Below are positions 24,001 to 24,966 of a stretch of 64,000 nucleotides of DNA, in pieces (positions within the stretch are counted from its first letter, which is position 1; the number at the start of each line of letters is the position of its first letter). This DNA is from Micromonospora arborensis (GTDB lineage: Bacteria > Actinomycetota > Actinomycetes > Mycobacteriales > Micromonosporaceae), in contig NZ_PYBV01000030.1 in NCBI RefSeq assembly GCF_003205615.1, positions 1-64,000 on the forward strand, written 5' to 3'. The notes beneath the pieces are model-generated. The model had not been told where the DNA came from, ran no database searches, and worked only from the letters and a program-made list of their open reading frames with translations. A program made the position numbers and the translations under genes.

Positions 24001-24818
24001 GTCTTGACGATAATGAAGGTCGATTGAAGAAGTCCGCCGTATACGAGCTCCGCAAGATTCGGAGGGAACGGATATCGGTGGATGAGATGGGTGCGGACCA
24101 TGACAAGATTGAAAACCTGCTCGGTGATCTGCGCGCCGAGGGTGAGCGCAGGGATCGGGTCGCTGAGACGCCGTCAGCGCGGCTGACGAAGGACATCACC
24201 GAGTTTGTTCGCGTTCTTCGTGGTCCGGCACCCGGCACCGGTCATCTGCTGGGCGAGCGCCAGCTGAACGAGATTTCCCGGCGACTGGGAGGCATCCTCG
24301 TCGGCGCTGCTCACCCCGCTTGGCCGCAACCGCTGCTGCAGACCAGGCGGCAGTTGGGGGAGGCGGCCCAGCAGGTTCATCTCTACGCCAGGACGCCGGG
24401 TGCTGACAGCACCTTCGCAGCAAGTAGGGCGCGGGAGGTTCGCAGCATTCTCGGCAGAATTGACGCGCTGCTCGCGGCCTCTCCCGCCAACGTCGCGGGG
24501 ATGTCGACCGCGTTCGCCGGTCTGACCACGAGTGGTCGGCCAATCCGCTACGCCAGCCAGCCACCGACCCGACAACTGCCGGGTCTCCCGGCAGCCGGCT
24601 CCAGCGCGAGCCACGTCCCGCACACCGCCCGCTCGGGCCTTCCGGGGCATCCTGGGTCAGCTGCCCAGCCGCCACGGACGCCGGGCGAGATCGCCCGCGA
24701 GATGTGGGGGCCGCTGCCGTACCGGGGGCCGCTGCCGTACCGGGGGCCGGAGCCGTACCGGGGGCCGGAACCGTACCGGGGGCCGGAGCCGGACCCACGC
24801 CAGCGGCCGAGGCGCTGA
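1..24818 (+). CDS. Giant multi-domain polymorphic toxin-like protein A (5' partial)
   Basis: The reading frame is open from base 3 to the TGA at 24816-24818. The first in-frame GTG (84) has open frame before it, so the true start is left of the window. Residue numbers here count that GTG as 1. The order is disordered sequence, beta-rich region, papain-like domain (C1765/H1831), module X, HEXXH metalloprotease (H3288), module X, Tox-PL (C4308/H4393/D4408), module Y, metalloprotease (H5464), Tox-PL (C5773/H5856), kinase-like (K5953, D6028, D6056), ADP-ribosyltransferase (R6540, S6580, E6631), HD domain (H7107, H7139-D7140), Tox-PL (C7452/H7540/D7556), module Y and a GPxPYR tail. By analogy with giant B the missing N-terminus probably carries a WXG100-like secretion domain. 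An array of unrelated effector folds in one chain is typical of polymorphic toxins, but so many in one protein is unusual. Secretion and target cell are inferred. Confidence 0.9.
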   Translation, partial: GATRVDSDELTGAAGAVSGGDTPSAAAVESPSEVDGSATRDQRTRHRRMAAEFEADSAAPSAQQESQVEPTPGQPSASAPEDQAPEAEALDVPAGGGSRLLRRFRVDLPSEGFGSRPPAQPEIDVRYLADRVEHARRSIFSESSDGGSVRRPVSALSHVSAQPSVVEASIDDASVDDGTAPWYIGHGASGAFSVQSAGWESEAALAQEIVGELPALPEGLPGGTDAEETTLRQGMQDQLAALLRVERPAVDAQLDATAEPTAPDDTDASTVADRALGEENTEKWRDLLREGWLGVISDRLVRIRPRLHAPRATTGDASSGSQLDLPRTSTTSSTTSRRQAVPRGVAGTLSTAASFAVNYLSPLPGVRPGTSSTEHRSTVESYAIISGRSLRADTAVSFVSGVAFEISVDGVRWGEPVPVPAERGLLIVDLPEQRAGQDPRLRQAPLVGPADGARPGPAVARETLTAINFANAERHLIGRLREGGLSAASTAEIVRQVVSQLLNEQTASERSRWLLSGVDSTDLLVAPVEGGQQFQGYVTVELTLRELQRLGATPDGTVQDDLGVARGVSAGWDESSSFAVTGALGLNTTGAGGGVEGGFGPRVNKKWGRATAQDLSIEGMNRTLLSRMTPQVRYRASATVRVSVTSSTHRFDPVTAPTEAEIRVPATETDAFERAHFGAPIDTGAVPVRFRPLITPILEQPPAPTTADQIAQQLGPSRPDAPQVRVPYRLAVPQPDEPLILAARRGDGPGTTSSLPGGSRVAPLVLAVLRATIDPGAVTLNPDQWGEVQRGVYLHYGTPALEGAPGRLRTGIFATFEVGGRRHSVLVVGYPRQWLDSQSYRMTISREAMRAAGSGAGVTVTQSAGVGLAAGLTVAAGDANPISLNALQTDLSLVQSTERSQSRVARSYRRTTTNGMVREHTYEMVYEVVVRPDGGERSTWLIDGPDVRQQVVVAEEHLPQQRVTEAAAAAVQTRTYLPGTPPPVSAPRVPLDTLGISGVFPRFADLPELAALVARLYGRLHNRSESWYLEPMNWPEAVWNLGVSTELEANLAALVGRSSPWFVPLGSLDGWESAAEISAEVSAPEHLRHSDSIVLEQYSQLNAHFDVIQRTELTGSAGSSGSGVLPSDSAALNSPDLGFSGGTSSNRATAEAVRSGSSGITGATYGDVVRAYRAGRVRFTVRLVRWNASTSADLRATLDLEHGLEFVVPDRLAADLGLPNANPVTQPDRPLRIDVDPVLGTAASRFERLRADGLRERIHATLVERSLISRDDDRPNELWRGISRAFSSDALESWAPADLFGSGVHGWFLAPGALNGIGFVFVRITGHLGAPLSDHSRPETSLTIHDEAIDAVEESESSGWSARGGRFGLTRRLGGGPGGGQRTSVRNTFRYGTSGSHEQHNAVTFVVEIGYSARMPEALQTVGAGARSVLVGVAGWFGADRTMRTFLDQHQPFVWHEVHEIAGGSVRRLLPAHLTRSAQDTSERWLHLLRVPGSDLRPTDASPPATSPEWNAPPTGPNLNTLVSQDRTFVPMGLPAARDLGAGLLDALNTLASRPEGTNQGADPAADVPQVLQGNDSTSRLARLLHQYLMSDTGFSLGDVLVDPAQFTGERNLRPRLAQLLAHRYELPGTGIRLGAVLTEVSSLLDENGRPLRAELDGRGYGQRETSQITMADPSAGRPATLDPGQRSGRGLGDIISRGPEDRAGYTYYRYGMTVVAYLPNGQVVNFAYPEGLYGMSRRPAAELLAAHDPRRDRPDATADAGPADAGRVELDRRLVDAVAALPEWDGRTPDCVIRVDRVLSGLGLSGAVSRDDAEPPVDVVAQRLGGVFGPAGLGGLAVLAAGSATAVHVERPDRPRHVVLVARQVDGRLVLVETQADRSRRLVGVRLPEPGGAPVTLPEALRGPVRLVLDDSRHLRQVDLTDASGPAVHSSRDVVGTSLTDGLLEASSTRRAGMMTGSDAHAKLPMEPSREIRRGVRLVPPPRRSRVSQTELERALQGIPARQATLLVGAVLPPPDAVHVEQDELLFLGADSQGHVLAVSDLFEHLGASRISNQILVLYVHDADRTRMESIAGAIQRLIDNRRLRGRLVPAALVLSGPPSWLRSAVANLFSGRQPSEQWYVPEPLSHNVSHFGTVDDALAAARHHVRPAVDVFDEVRRRLRGEENPYGFTDAILASYLDSELIPLFPEYSGEVVNSRHGPTVRVPVGEAATFAERIRLVRNWLRTGVVRRVPAQDQAAVEVQVPGRLPGGVVRLPASRLGPEQPVLVVPSLHVPIGHEAQDLDLWVTGYAGNQWVAHEVSVGLWNYLMTSIPPDSFDRVVVELGDMNLDRVDGRHDPGTLVRPLTDGRWFTAEQYANELLPPRGFGQGWPVVVLPDLPAGISWFETPFHRDLQRHAIVVTQRHGYLSIGELEANRYWQSDQIEPSPTGSRYSISSYRHLRLADLLTEVTGGTRPGGRAVTEQAAILALAGEAVFPDGTLSPPPEVLAAARRVFDRATPPRNNLVRWLPLPVHGGQVSDWLDGQELAVLRPSGHLVDSEIGVPGRYVRDVRMGGETYPVVDLAALSATAPRFVQVEPLRHLVLPGEPARVEGDGGVGDGPAPPAFADLYEPPSYVESPADVGRVDAAEYGRVGRAEQARLRAGLQALPYPLGAGDGTDSGPSRSGSQSQSQSQSQSPSPSRSGSQSQSQSQSPSPSRSGSQSQSQSQSPSPSRSRLAGSVGDGLLPVADDARALARHGQGRSGGAYPRSLTRALADPPALTGAAAEADPGASADFLRLFAAATSLDDSPGVTRDPVLHVSGLTVFAGVSAGLRAGPDNPGRTDSLVAPPMVPLPTSPSTQTLNWLREQARILASDARLARLWPVGPNVMWTLPGFPSGGPDLTKRLAFEIVVAVQGDRETQETVAQRLASVLNRELNQRLIRWGQWQSVAVNVPAARVTYSLADSSADSSTDSVRIRDLGLEQVPPAKPRELRDQRSDIRADRTVELTRTQRTSQPSEEDQQKIRETAVEVAHLAVTAHRNGVRAPRVEMDLDYTEHHSDERWVNEWGSAVQGLFHSDLESAVREQLAPESSMVDAVVKSVRFTRAGLLIRVGSADQPPPAVLRVVLPPGLLPAPVRDSANPVPDYLSTWLTHPALVDQEGWWRAESPLLQVDQIARALPDASFRSVRTELRDVADPIGHAELLMAYQTPVAYDVARVIVTQVDEQGVRVKTPVRIFRLRIHLVPEPGVQDHLVRALGLRAVSAVRRLNERLRLPGGDQFHLLLEFTERDRAHHVVAVPRSMSPGVNADSAHWPVSLLRPDRAGVNRSAEATLLHETMHLLGLHDEYPSGRSRGPAAWPVRVFATLLRRASGVGRMPRRTDLPVALMGHFTDDAPELIAVRYLARIWQIQESQVRAPETTVERTAQRIDVIAPPDGSRLEGARAVASTLRWLVAIDPGVRNLRILSDQPFRVEFVGALRAVSEAGGLQPYTGRVYTVVRAADEVSFVSMLRRPAELRHPVLASPEPFVTVPAGHRQLAIDVNDSALDLGDGAGQPAVLVRPGSVVSVEPQDTAPQDTAPQVAVSVRSGGTSRLDRAPASERHPGASKQPAAIAVPQLLPGVRMVPPPSGSKVSKAELEQVIRGLPHRPHTLLVGAVLPLPDAVHVQANQRLYLGADTPLQTLTVDGLFEQLGESGIGNEILVLYVHDADQPRIEEIARAVQNLIDSRRLDGRFAPAALVLSAPSPPPAPPSPLRSVWTRAVGQQQPSEPSEQWYVPEPLSSKVSRFNTIEHALGAARHHVRPSVDVDYEVRRRLRGEDNAYGFTDARLARNLYDRVAEVPAYSGETVNIVHGPTIRVPVGRAEAFAERIHLVQDWLRTRVLREVPAQDQATVEVQVPDELPAGVVRLPRSETDPEQDVLVVPSYLERGRETDLWVTGYAGNQWAARALPDDLWTYLKGSIPPDSLDRVVVELGDPNRERVDQHPRLSLLRPMIGGPWLTAEQYAKELLPPREIGQGRPVVVLPNVPPNVDWFGSPFHRELQRYAIVVTQHRRNLSNRIDEDTFWRSDEILPSSMGWREPVSTERQHLAALLTEVTGGPRAGGRGVFGPGAILVLAGVAETFGGTSSPRPEVLAAARRVFDRATPPRNNQVLWLLLPVPRSQVSDWLHSQELAVLRKTERLVDPKIGVPGRYVREVRVGGETYQLVDLAALSAARPQLVQQKRNRLLVLPGESAQVEGVGGVGDGSAPPPFADLYEPPSYVESPADVGRVDAAEYGRVGRAEQARLRAGLQALPYPLGAGDGTDSGPSRSGSPSQSQSRLAGSVGDRLLPVADDARALALYPWLGSLNASGSVTNCVLLAISVDVNLDPDETFTVQEVPDEDLLPEAYLVARQGQLLGDRARVYRTDVESVRAVLAVAPVGSRGVVLVRDGASGVGVGASHAFNVVFDGGEVRFLDAQRGGWARLPDQVGKLFFLPMSTGIDAPEASDVVDPAALTGDTGGVAGEAELRIVVRVRPDVDPGSSPILARRRATSDVETYDMNVTVDRAYLTQTNDGLFQSHRASAPGGRSVSVFILEHRIHPTMADQRTDEGLPSWDNALAQLRAVVEGATRAPLWKGDSDRGHGLPLQEIYRPEDGWEITSRGSGAEVFVPFRTDTSMYVQWTVDVPLGDGLGLAEWIAAERGRDDQSIYTEFLRDGIDFGRDVVARYLGVAPAQADAHRNLPEVMQLWDFMTHTYTHVSAAAQYAALKPRKLAKNLLLIGLRNPLSLVRAHLPEPVRLFLGAAALDISAVWSERLRAHLTRYFPDHVQLAEVDLLELNGNLTSRVDPFTIGDYLNQALLEQPGMEIHQYDAVGLNSGTADPNAFTQLVDNQGRMKTSAVYELRRLRRGRQTLEGMDHDHSAIVHMLSELRAAGEDRERRDRSPEADLAYRLSSLLGVLEEWASPTDEIGPITTGQLTEILRQVGAISVGSTHPSWPKPLQVVRAQLEVVAGGLDTYVETPGAHSRTPQWQQSIGDIIGQIDALLRRWHALVEGNAAGVAGLAAPVNVGRGGPTRVRREWQLDAGEQSGRARRSRQQQPYPAGGRPGPSSGEERHRARSVSGYPSGSTSLASGFAALTMGGADSGTTSTPVSSSSGTSVDGAPLRVAGLAAFAGSVGAADPGGAVRQTLDWLTSHARSQTSDAALSNLWPDGPDPDERLAFEIVVSVHGDLETRETVAQRLASAFNRQLNQRLVRWGQWQGAAGDVRPAKVTYLLTDPSADSSTDWVQVVDLGPEEVPPASPRVLRGQRANVFDGRTAVLPPGLPAPVRDEANPTPDYLSTWMTSPALVTEDGWWRAESPVRRVDEIAWALPEASFRSVRTETNDVADPIGNADRMLQSFVSPVAYDVARVNVSDVDQHGARVETPVRIFRLRIHLERESGVNRGHVEVLQEHALTALGWINERLRLPGGDQFHLLLEFTEPDQAHHVVTVPLGMFEEGDFANHGTWPVALLIGHPANRGPSDQYTQSVLLHEMLHLLGLIDEYPSVRRYDPDAEPIRIFAAFVRSASADPRSQAYDASAVERMPRRTDTPALMGNLPNDAPELIAVRYLARIWQVQESQVRAPETTVRRTGRRIDQIDPPIDTWTPGALAEVELRRLMRLDPGVRNVRMMDDGRFAADTSQTAATVIDSFELELYSGKAYTLVPTADVDDFVAMLNGPPRFWPTVLANPEPFARIPEGHTQVAFDLDSAYDVSGEPGQPRVLIHSSASDALLWVERRGDGPPVGSGTEADLVGAGGVMFAREIAGNPSDDEVLSVFPGLSSVNPLLTVDRGSGRGLADNCVIAAIATDWYLRDGERYQAGGADPLPVGHLVNHQREELGLPDDHPGLVWRVTGPESVRAAFERSQVGSRGILLVRDRFSSIAHAVNVVRTSSGVMFLDGQQGRAARLPENLAGLELLPMTADVAVPQDAQPVSGLEASDLQVGMMAISEEADLRGFVRIGGGASLGGTYQGADGRQWNVKVAKTDVHSANEIAASALYRLAGVDTPQVRRGRNIPGLGSLRVTFEAVVPGAVADLRMRMYDPGYLEAVQAGFAVDAWLANWAVVGNTWSNIITDGDGRPHRVDLGRALLFRARGVPKGDAFGEVPNELESLRDPVNAETAKLFGQMTDEQLRDSARRLAKVTDEAITGIVTASGLDGDVARLLIKRRDHILEWADKPGLLKEPSALDDSAVPKPTYFAPNVLKMDTGWYALSFPEKEGNLDPVLNGIVGIGKVLARYAVAQRDGRLPSVRFTAYPQPQDHRKRGWKPIEVAERVRQKLTRRLSGWLEKTLRAQPGLAGDEAGIVRVRKRLARSLVIAETAERGPVQRLSDPGGELTYRIDVHIDGIEPQSDKSLAVTSAQPLPVFEVMVRQHLAELRGLRDQLMMTSTTEPEHGGDSPLITLLRSFSGGVLDLLQRFAFIADAGGDALADVGGLRGPLANWSAALQQYSGYIAEFARWERRGVLDGADMVRRAERLVELFDESALDWTRIPYPDDHLIWYGNGSDPRHHFLTLTKAVPRRVSADPPIDPFAVAVYRDSNLAELRIAEHSDDGRDVMMWRTDREPLYRLDARDPETIIMSDGFGSWSSRAPEDLFDYMLFLDRTALVSTTRSKSFAAEFGGGYVYEIDAPGGIDLNATQRRYGITVQLEVVFPGGIRSEFIVRAWQVNADGELVVAWENPGYSRARIDALAAEVLPVVPVVAGPPAGDGSGSVVPVVVSSRPGYAGPHDGVSELPEVVHRGEFEVEHHDGSPFVRVYTVVSNRQNLHGGDIGQGSAQADVADVAQDPESGRILFAEGERRRPLTVIGGRPLAALKLVGAMARYQRALGLPEGNESAPLVRSFLLPLSAYEEFTRNAVGVPAWGADLTGVAGIRGELEPNVFAVSFDQVGEQLAAHAVAGSLRTFTDHPRSLPTVGSQAGAAGVVESLGVLRQRLGVPERELNAEFDPWPSVSEVQEGSVDAGRPARIAGELRGLLVTWWQSQQQEFDRRHYALTEGDDLPVFFHRRRALDGFLAAHGVDQAHDGDVAAFMTAVVEPWAAQAAIAHTLVQEYERLRQDLNVTDEVQVVDFTALRLRAESRAEALRQLGAELDRLWRGNSPSSVLQMVDQLRGALPELSGRFDEITVFNEWYTYAEHVQMVLGQYRTLTAAELGSNPRTAVIAKAILFHDIDKVNAKRQYGDDQDRHDAEPEHILAVELVRRYAPLFGDESDLRLVVGLVDSDPFGFYLRGLHGPREVFSYIARLAFEVDGRDAVDGPLSDGDVVRIQQVYRAAHQYYQADFSSYTRHSSYFPSGGGPQRSGESAFDRYFAETADGRLRLVDGRFEYAGAYAQRMAVLDAALADPEQIRSWYAEVRAEQERAAAVAELVSRYELADDPLRLVTQPVRGAQGAALTVAREYLGGSAAGTAGSYTVDDVVADYAARDQTKTEADLRERSVPAIITTALVNSSLATGSGTTARPPAVGVYPWLASVNPDNSRTNCVLVAIAADMSLQPGETMTWAAPDESARPESDLVNYQRQQLGLSDDDVAPIYRTSVTSVREAMAAAPAGSRGVMLVRPRSADAGVGAAHAYNVVVRGDGVVDFLDVQRVDWAREPNESEQSYFLPLSKEVGVPEESQVVDPAELNGLAGGLGPEVERSAMVMLRKGVKPGYGLVLARRIADEGVETEYDMEATLDTKKYFQGADLLLYPNRESAPVQVREGGVVKNFYIIEERSHPTVVDRHGGDEGRPSWDSILQETIDVGDRLKSAPRWRSASAVRLLAIEDVYPARAGWEILPEGMGAKIFAPYPDESLYVQWNVGVPIGDGLGVAEWLALDENSVSPETQGILLDGIQFGQDVVARYLGVTPAEVKSYRHLPEVAQLWDFMVHTYTHVSASAEDESVRLIGLTKNLLAAGLRNPLSVVRAQLPESVRLFLDADAPTIRQMWVDQFRTHITQRSIYREVQHRKRDDLEVVDFLQLEIKSGTIGRYLDNALLDNPQQHISQYDAVGMNSGLSEGSKVFDRLDDNEGRLKKSAVYELRKIRRERISVDEMGADHDKIENLLGDLRAEGERRDRVAETPSARLTKDITEFVRVLRGPAPGTGHLLGERQLNEISRRLGGILVGAAHPAWPQPLLQTRRQLGEAAQQVHLYARTPGADSTFAASRAREVRSILGRIDALLAASPANVAGMSTAFAGLTTSGRPIRYASQPPTRQLPGLPAAGSSASHVPHTARSGLPGHPGSAAQPPRTPGEIAREMWGPLPYRGPLPYRGPEPYRGPEPYRGPEPDPRQRPRR
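1130..5010 (+). other. Giant A beta-rich region with Ser/Gly hairpin-like segments
   Basis: Roughly residues 350-1640 are predicted mostly beta from residue patterns. At least four Ser/Thr/Gly-rich stretches have alternating polar and apolar residues between charged flanks, for example near residues 536-600, 820-870 (VTVTQSAGVGLAAGLTVAA), 1080-1140 and 1320-1380. The analogous part of giant B has the same design with little sequence identity. Such stretches resemble membrane-inserting hairpins of beta pore-forming toxins, so a translocation or channel role is possible. That is inference; no family was recognised. Confidence 0.5.
5316..5755 (+). other. Papain-like domain 1 of giant A (Tox-PL-like, DCV type)
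   Basis: About residues 1745-1890. The motif TPDCVIRVDRVL places a candidate nucleophile at C1765. RPRHVVLVARQVDG places the His at 1831, and VETQ (1846-1849) would supply the third residue. The Cys-His-polar order and spacing fit the papain fold of toxin deamidases and proteases. A close relative in giant B (46040-46500) has Ser in place of the Cys. A third, more distant copy with Cys is at 41635-42070. Confidence 0.65.
5910..7770 (+). other. Module X, copy 1 (unrecognised, about 620 residues)
   Basis: Unrecognised alpha/beta module. It opens with GVRLVPPP and contains LLVGAVLPPPDAVHV, ILVLYVHDAD, WVTGYAGNQW, FTAEQYANELLPP, PVVVLPDLP, HAIVVTQ, LADLLTEVTGG and, near its end, IGVPGRYVRDV. A second copy is at 10795-12660 in the same protein and a more diverged third lies in giant B (43800-45715). 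Three copies in two proteins argue for a functional unit. No catalytic motif was identified. Confidence 0.6.
7813..8000 (+). repeat. Direct repeat, copy 1, of a 188-bp linker
   Basis: This stretch reads identically to 12688-12875 (offset 4875). It encodes the linker after module X, containing LYEPPSYVESPADVG and QALPYPLGAG. Perfect identity contrasts with the diverged module X copies before it and suggests recent gene conversion or duplication. Confidence 0.85.
7989..8138 (+). repeat. In-frame hexamer repeat encoding a Ser-Gln/Ser-Pro linker
   Basis: Three tandem units of 54, 48 and 48 bp. Each is cggtcgggttcg, then cagtcg repeated (5, 4 and 4 times), then ccgtcg twice. The product is RSGS(QS)nPSPS. 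All steps are multiples of six, so copy-number change keeps the frame. The matching place after module X copy 2 (about 12870-12892) keeps only a short PSQSQS remnant. It is likely a flexible, length-variable linker. Confidence 0.9.
8500..10640 (+). other. Metzincin-like metalloprotease module, copy 1
   Basis: The sequence HETMHLLGLHDEY (residues 3288-3300) matches HEXXHXXGXXD, the zinc site of metzincins with Asp as third ligand. A candidate Met-turn follows at ALMGH (M3340). The module begins with TLNWLREQARI and LAFEIVVAVQGD. Compared with copy 2 it has an extra segment of about 125 residues (8962-9330). Predicted zinc endopeptidase; the substrate is unknown. Confidence 0.75.
10795..12660 (+). 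other. Module X, copy 2
   Basis: Starts with GVRMVPPPSGSKVS and ends near IGVPGRYVREV. It is homologous along its length to 5910-7770, with the same markers (LLVGAVLPLPDAVHV, ILVLYVHDAD, WVTGYAGNQW, LTAEQYAKELLPP). The function is not recognised. It is followed by the duplicated linker and then Tox-PL 1, whereas copy 1 is followed by a metalloprotease, so the module combines with different neighbours. Confidence 0.6.
12688..12875 (+). repeat. Direct repeat, copy 2, of the 188-bp linker
   Basis: Reads identical to 7813-8000. Similarity resumes after the Ser-Gln stretch (8146-8205 versus 12893-12953, few differences), so the exchanged tract spans the variable linker. Confidence 0.85.
12950..13385 (+). 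other. Tox-PL papain-fold toxin domain 1 of giant A
   Basis: The motifs TNCVLLA (C4308), SHAFNVV (H4393) and FLDAQ (D4408) form the Cys-His-Asp triad of papain-fold toxin domains found in secreted polymorphic toxins. Some family members act as glutamine deamidases and others as proteases. The domain starts with LYPWLGSLN, shared with copy 3. It directly precedes module Y copy 1. Confidence 0.8.
13400..15030 (+). other. Module Y, copy 1 (unrecognised, about 540 residues)
   Basis: Unrecognised, mainly helical. Markers shared with 22850-24490 are FILEHRIHPT / YIIEERSHPT, YVQWTVDVPLGDGLG, DVVARYLGV, LWDFMTHTYTHVSA, GLRNPLS, PVRLFL, QYDAVGLNSG and KTSAVYELRRLRR. Conserved His (HTYTH) and acidic residues leave an enzyme possible. 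Each copy directly follows a Tox-PL domain, as if the two form a unit. Confidence 0.6.
15430..17200 (+). other. Metzincin-like metalloprotease module, copy 2
   Basis: HEMLHLLGLIDEY (H5464, E5465, H5468, D5474) repeats the HEXXHXXGXXD zinc site, with a candidate Met-turn at ALMGN (M5526). It is homologous to 8500-10640 from TLDWLTSHARS and LAFEIVVSVHGD onward, but lacks that copy's 125-residue insert. All predicted zinc ligands are intact in both copies. Confidence 0.75.
17310..17760 (+). other. Tox-PL papain-fold toxin domain 2 of giant A
   Basis: ADNCVIAAIATDW (C5773), IAHAVNVV (H5856) and FLDGQ (D5871) give an intact Cys-His-Asp triad in the same order and spacing as domain 1. It precedes the kinase-like domain. 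Confidence 0.8.
17815..18530 (+). other. Kinase-like toxin domain
   Basis: GGTYQGADGRQWNVKVAK resembles a Gly-rich loop with an ATP-binding Lys (K5953). It is followed by a helix Glu (NEIAASALYRLAG). DAWLANWAVVGNTWSNIITD (from D6028, with N6033 and a later Asn) plus RVDLGRALLF (D6056) resemble the catalytic and metal-binding segments of the HipA/phosphoinositide-kinase-like superfamily. All expected polar residues are present. Substrate unknown; assignment rests on motifs only. Confidence 0.6.
18535..19480 (+). other. Unassigned region between kinase-like and ADP-ribosyltransferase domains
   Basis: About 315 residues with no recognised fold. It includes a basic stretch near residues 6235-6290 and helical segments (VFEVMVRQHLAELRGLRDQL, LLRSFSGGVLDLLQRF). 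It could be a linker fold or the N-terminal part of the following ADP-ribosyltransferase. Confidence 0.4.
19480..20060 (+). other. Pertussis-toxin-like ADP-ribosyltransferase domain
   Basis: LYRLDARDPETIIMSDGF carries the R-x-D-x-R-x-P pattern of the pertussis/cholera ADP-ribosyltransferase class (NAD-binding R6540). ALVSTTRSKSFA matches the STS strand (S6580-T6581-T6582), GYVYEIDAPGG the following strand, and RSEFIVRAWQV the catalytic Glu (E6631). Order and spacing match the pertussis S1 subunit. Predicted to transfer ADP-ribose from NAD to a host protein; target unknown. The triad is intact. Confidence 0.75.
20160..21340 (+). other. Unassigned region preceding the HD domain
   Basis: About 390 residues. 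The first half (GVSELPEVVHRGEFEVEHHD to SFLLPLSAYEEFTRNAV) is alpha/beta and could be another toxin domain. The second half is helical. The start (20060-21000) is unusually rich in TTG and GTG codons compared with sequence on either side. Confidence 0.35.
21340..21860 (+). other. HD-type hydrolase-like domain
   Basis: YAEHVQMVLGQY (H7107), AILFHDIDKVN (H7139-D7140), DRHDAEPEH (H7157, H7163) and GLVDSDP (D7191) follow the H...HD...D metal-site pattern of HD phosphohydrolases. Family members hydrolyse phosphate esters such as cyclic or polyphosphorylated nucleotides. The substrate here cannot be told. Confidence 0.55.
22380..22820 (+). other. Tox-PL papain-fold toxin domain 3 of giant A
   Basis: RTNCVLVAIAADM (C7452), AAHAYNVV (H7540) and FLDVQ (D7556) give a complete triad. 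Most similar to domain 1 (shared YPWL start, shared downstream module Y), which suggests the pair Tox-PL plus Y duplicated as one block. Confidence 0.8.
22850..24490 (+). other. Module Y, copy 2 (C-terminal effector position)
   Basis: Homologous to 13400-15030 throughout, ending with RRQLGEAAQQVHLYARTPGA. It occupies the C-terminal position where polymorphic toxins normally carry the main toxin domain. No family recognised. Its DNA is slightly less GC-rich (for example 23100-23120 and 23870-24060) than the rest of the gene. Confidence 0.55.
24708..24791 (+). repeat. 18-bp tandem repeat encoding GPxPYR tail
   Basis: Four full 18-bp units (from 24708, 24726, 24744 and 24762) plus a partial fifth encode GPLPYR, GPLPYR, GPEPYR, GPEPYR and GPEPDP. 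The protein ends nine codons later in QRPRR. Likely an extended proline-rich C-terminal tail. Confidence 0.9.
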
Positions 24819-24864
24819 CTTCCGGCACGGCGGATGTGATGACAGGCCGTGAGATGTTCGTGAC

Positions 24865-24877
24865 GGAATTGAACCGG
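24865..24877 (+). promoter_or_regulatory. Shared intergenic motif ggaattgaaccgg, site 1
   Basis: Lies about 90 bases before the start of the 390-residue partner gene. Similar words occur at 27350-27361 (94 bases before the mycosin-like gene) and 63136-63149 (74 bases before the second partner gene). Role unknown; TTGAAC could be a -35-like element, but no matching -10 was seen. Confidence 0.25.
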
Positions 24878-24966
24878 ACCACGTCGGCGGACGTCGTCCC
24901 GTCGCGGAGATGCTCCGGTCGGGTCCGGTGCCGCCCGACGCGCCGAGGGAAGGACCACACGCTGCA

